DNA of 15,839 bases from Oscillospiraceae bacterium (GTDB lineage Bacteria > Bacillota_A > Clostridia > Oscillospirales > Oscillospiraceae), in NCBI GenBank assembly GCA_017550765.1, contig JAFZOC010000106.1:1-15839 (forward strand). The letters run 5' to 3'. The position numbers were made by a program, and so were the translations under genes. The notes under the pieces were generated by a model that saw only the letters and a program-made list of their open reading frames with translations, did no database searches and had not been told where the DNA came from. Each line of letters starts with the position of its first letter. The stretch's first letter is position 1. Shown piece by piece: positions 14,501 to 15,839 of this stretch.

Positions 14501-15839
14501 ATGGACAAGAACATTCGTATCTGCATCATCGGCGGCGGTCCTGCCGGTCTGAGCGCCGGTATGTATCTGGAGCAGAAGGGCTACACCAACTACACGATCC
14601 TGGAGCGTCAGGGCCGTGTGGGCGGCAAGTGCTGGAGCCCGTATTACAACGGCCGGCGTTATGAGATGGGCGCCATCATGGGCGTTCCCTCGTACTACGC
14701 GGTGGAAGACGTCGAGAAGTTCTGCGGCATCACGCATGACGGCCCGAAGCTCAACCGCAACTACAAGGACAGCAACGGCAATGTGATCGATCCCTTTGCC
14801 AGGACCCTCGGCAACCTCATCAAGAACCCCTGGCTGCTGAAGATGAAGAAGCAGCTGAAGAAGTTCGGCGAACTGCTGGAGACCAAGTACAAGGGCTACG
14901 ACGTCAACGGCCACCGCGGCGTCGCCGAAGGCCGTTACGACGGCTTTGCCGTCACCCCGGGCCGCGAGCGCGTCCAGGGCGAGAACCCGAACCTGAAGGA
15001 TCTGGCGCTGCCCTTTGCCGAGTTCTGCAAGCTCAACGGCGTCGAACTGGTCCAGAAGATCTGGATCGGGCCCTTCACTTCCTTTGGCTACGGCTACTTC
15101 GATGAGATCCCCGCTGCCTACGTCCTGAAGTATCTGGACTTCCAGACCTGCATGAACTTTGTGAAGGTCAATCTGTGGACTTGGGAGCAGGGCACCCAGT
15201 ACATCTGGGAGCAGCTGAACGCCCACCTGAAGAATCCCGCCCGCCTGAACTCCACCATCGAGAAGGTCGAGCGCCGCGACGGCAAGGTCTACGTCACGGT
15301 CAACGGTCAGGTCGAAGAGTACGACAAGATCATCGTCACCGCGCCTCTCTTCATCCCCGGCACCCGTGCCGACGGCCAGAAGGGCATGGTCGAGTACTTC
15401 GACACCCGCGAGGACGAGATGGCGCTCTTCTCCAAGATCGACTACGAGCGCTACGATGTGCAGGCCTTCCTCACCAAGCCGGAGGATCACCCCGAGATCT
15501 CCTACTATGTGTTCGACAACATGGTCCCGGAGAAGCTGGGCCGCCTGATGGTCTACTACCGCCGCTGGAGGGATGAGATCGACCAGGTCATCACCACTTA
15601 TGCCCTGCGCAAGCATAAGAACATGGAAGAGATCCCCTATGAGACCTGCAAGCAGATGGTCCTGGATGATCTGAAGACCATGCACAACCCCGCCAGGGAA
15701 GTCATCAACGAGTGGTCTGTGTACTACTTCCCCCATGTCTTCTCCGAAGACTACGCCACCGGCTGGTATGATAAGGTCGAGGCGATGCAGGGCAAGTATG
15801 ACACCTACTATGCCGGCGAGATCATGAGCTTCGGCGACA
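14501..15839 (+). CDS. Putative FAD-dependent polyunsaturated fatty acid isomerase (3' end outside window)
   Basis: ATG 14501 is preceded by CGGAGGGG (14489-14496). 446 codons are visible and no stop is reached. The N-terminal FAD site is complete: ICIIGGGPAGLSAGMYLEQK (7-26), Glu35 in YTILER for the ribose, and RVGGKCWSPYYNGRRYEMG (39-57). Compared from memory with the P. acnes linoleate isomerase, long blocks are shared: RRYEMGAIMGVPSY, PAAYVLKYLDF, LWTW..GTQ, QMVLDD and YAGEIMSFG. Arg86 (KLNRNY) appears to align with substrate-binding Arg88 of that enzyme. That enzyme converts linoleate (cis-9,cis-12) to trans-10,cis-12 conjugated linoleate. The present protein has about 40 extra residues around 90-165. 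The visible C-terminus is probably about 20 residues short of the end. Substrate and product remain inferred; a related desaturase or amine oxidase role is less likely. Confidence 0.85.
   Translation, partial: MDKNIRICIIGGGPAGLSAGMYLEQKGYTNYTILERQGRVGGKCWSPYYNGRRYEMGAIMGVPSYYAVEDVEKFCGITHDGPKLNRNYKDSNGNVIDPFARTLGNLIKNPWLLKMKKQLKKFGELLETKYKGYDVNGHRGVAEGRYDGFAVTPGRERVQGENPNLKDLALPFAEFCKLNGVELVQKIWIGPFTSFGYGYFDEIPAAYVLKYLDFQTCMNFVKVNLWTWEQGTQYIWEQLNAHLKNPARLNSTIEKVERRDGKVYVTVNGQVEEYDKIIVTAPLFIPGTRADGQKGMVEYFDTREDEMALFSKIDYERYDVQAFLTKPEDHPEISYYVFDNMVPEKLGRLMVYYRRWRDEIDQVITTYALRKHKNMEEIPYETCKQMVLDDLKTMHNPAREVINEWSVYYFPHVFSEDYATGWYDKVEAMQGKYDTYYAGEIMSFGD

Noticed and set aside
14483..15736. 417-codon minus-strand frame rich in Val, Leu and Asp
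   Set aside because: It is a codon-bias shadow of the isomerase-like gene on the plus strand, and its repetitive composition is typical of such shadows.
1..15839. CRISPR array, tRNA, rRNA or phage genes
   Set aside because: No regularly spaced short repeats, cloverleaf patterns, ribosomal sequence or phage structural genes were seen on either strand.

Overview
The window looks like a chromosomal segment of a high-GC, Gram-positive, gut-type Clostridia bacterium (Oscillospiraceae/Ruminococcaceae-like). This is inferred from strong AAGGAGG-type ribosome binding sites, sigma-A style promoters, a type I dockerin, InlB/Listeria-Bacteroides repeats, a lipobox lipoprotein and a PdaB-type deacetylase. 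No ribosomal or tRNA genes are visible, so the taxonomic guess is only inference.

Left part (1-4470): surface and secreted proteins. The 3' part of a large beta-helix/InlB-repeat/dockerin protein enters from the left edge. It is followed by a collapsed secreted-protein gene (a signal peptide joined out of frame to a C-terminal domain), then a three-domain lipoprotein, then about 500 bp with no convincing gene. Hairpins separate the units, and two of them share the same stem sequence.

Middle (4468-9376): a signalling block. One promoter drives two overlapping genes: a seven-helix membrane protein whose cytoplasmic part looks like a kinase that has lost its ATP-binding region, and a full histidine kinase of the H-x-E-L-G class. 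A terminator follows. A LuxR-type response regulator then has its own promoter and a structured leader that contains a possible 33-codon ORF. A small secreted protein of unknown function follows.

Right-middle (9393-11906): an iron-sulfur L-serine dehydratase sits between a decayed fragment of a polysaccharide deacetylase gene and an intact PdaB-like deacetylase. The last 220 bp of the fragment are about 97% identical to the intact gene, while the region just beyond has only protein-level similarity. This suggests gene conversion between paralogs.

Right end (12015-15839): the most interesting part. A minus-strand operon encodes an AMP-forming acyl ligase, an acyl carrier protein and an acyl-ACP thioesterase. 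Divergent from it, across a 184-bp double promoter, is a flavoprotein strikingly similar to the Propionibacterium (Cutibacterium) acnes polyunsaturated fatty acid (linoleate) isomerase, which makes trans-10,cis-12 conjugated linoleic acid. Together they suggest an uncharacterised module that activates, carries, isomerises and releases fatty acids, possibly for detoxifying or remodelling host or dietary polyunsaturated fatty acids.
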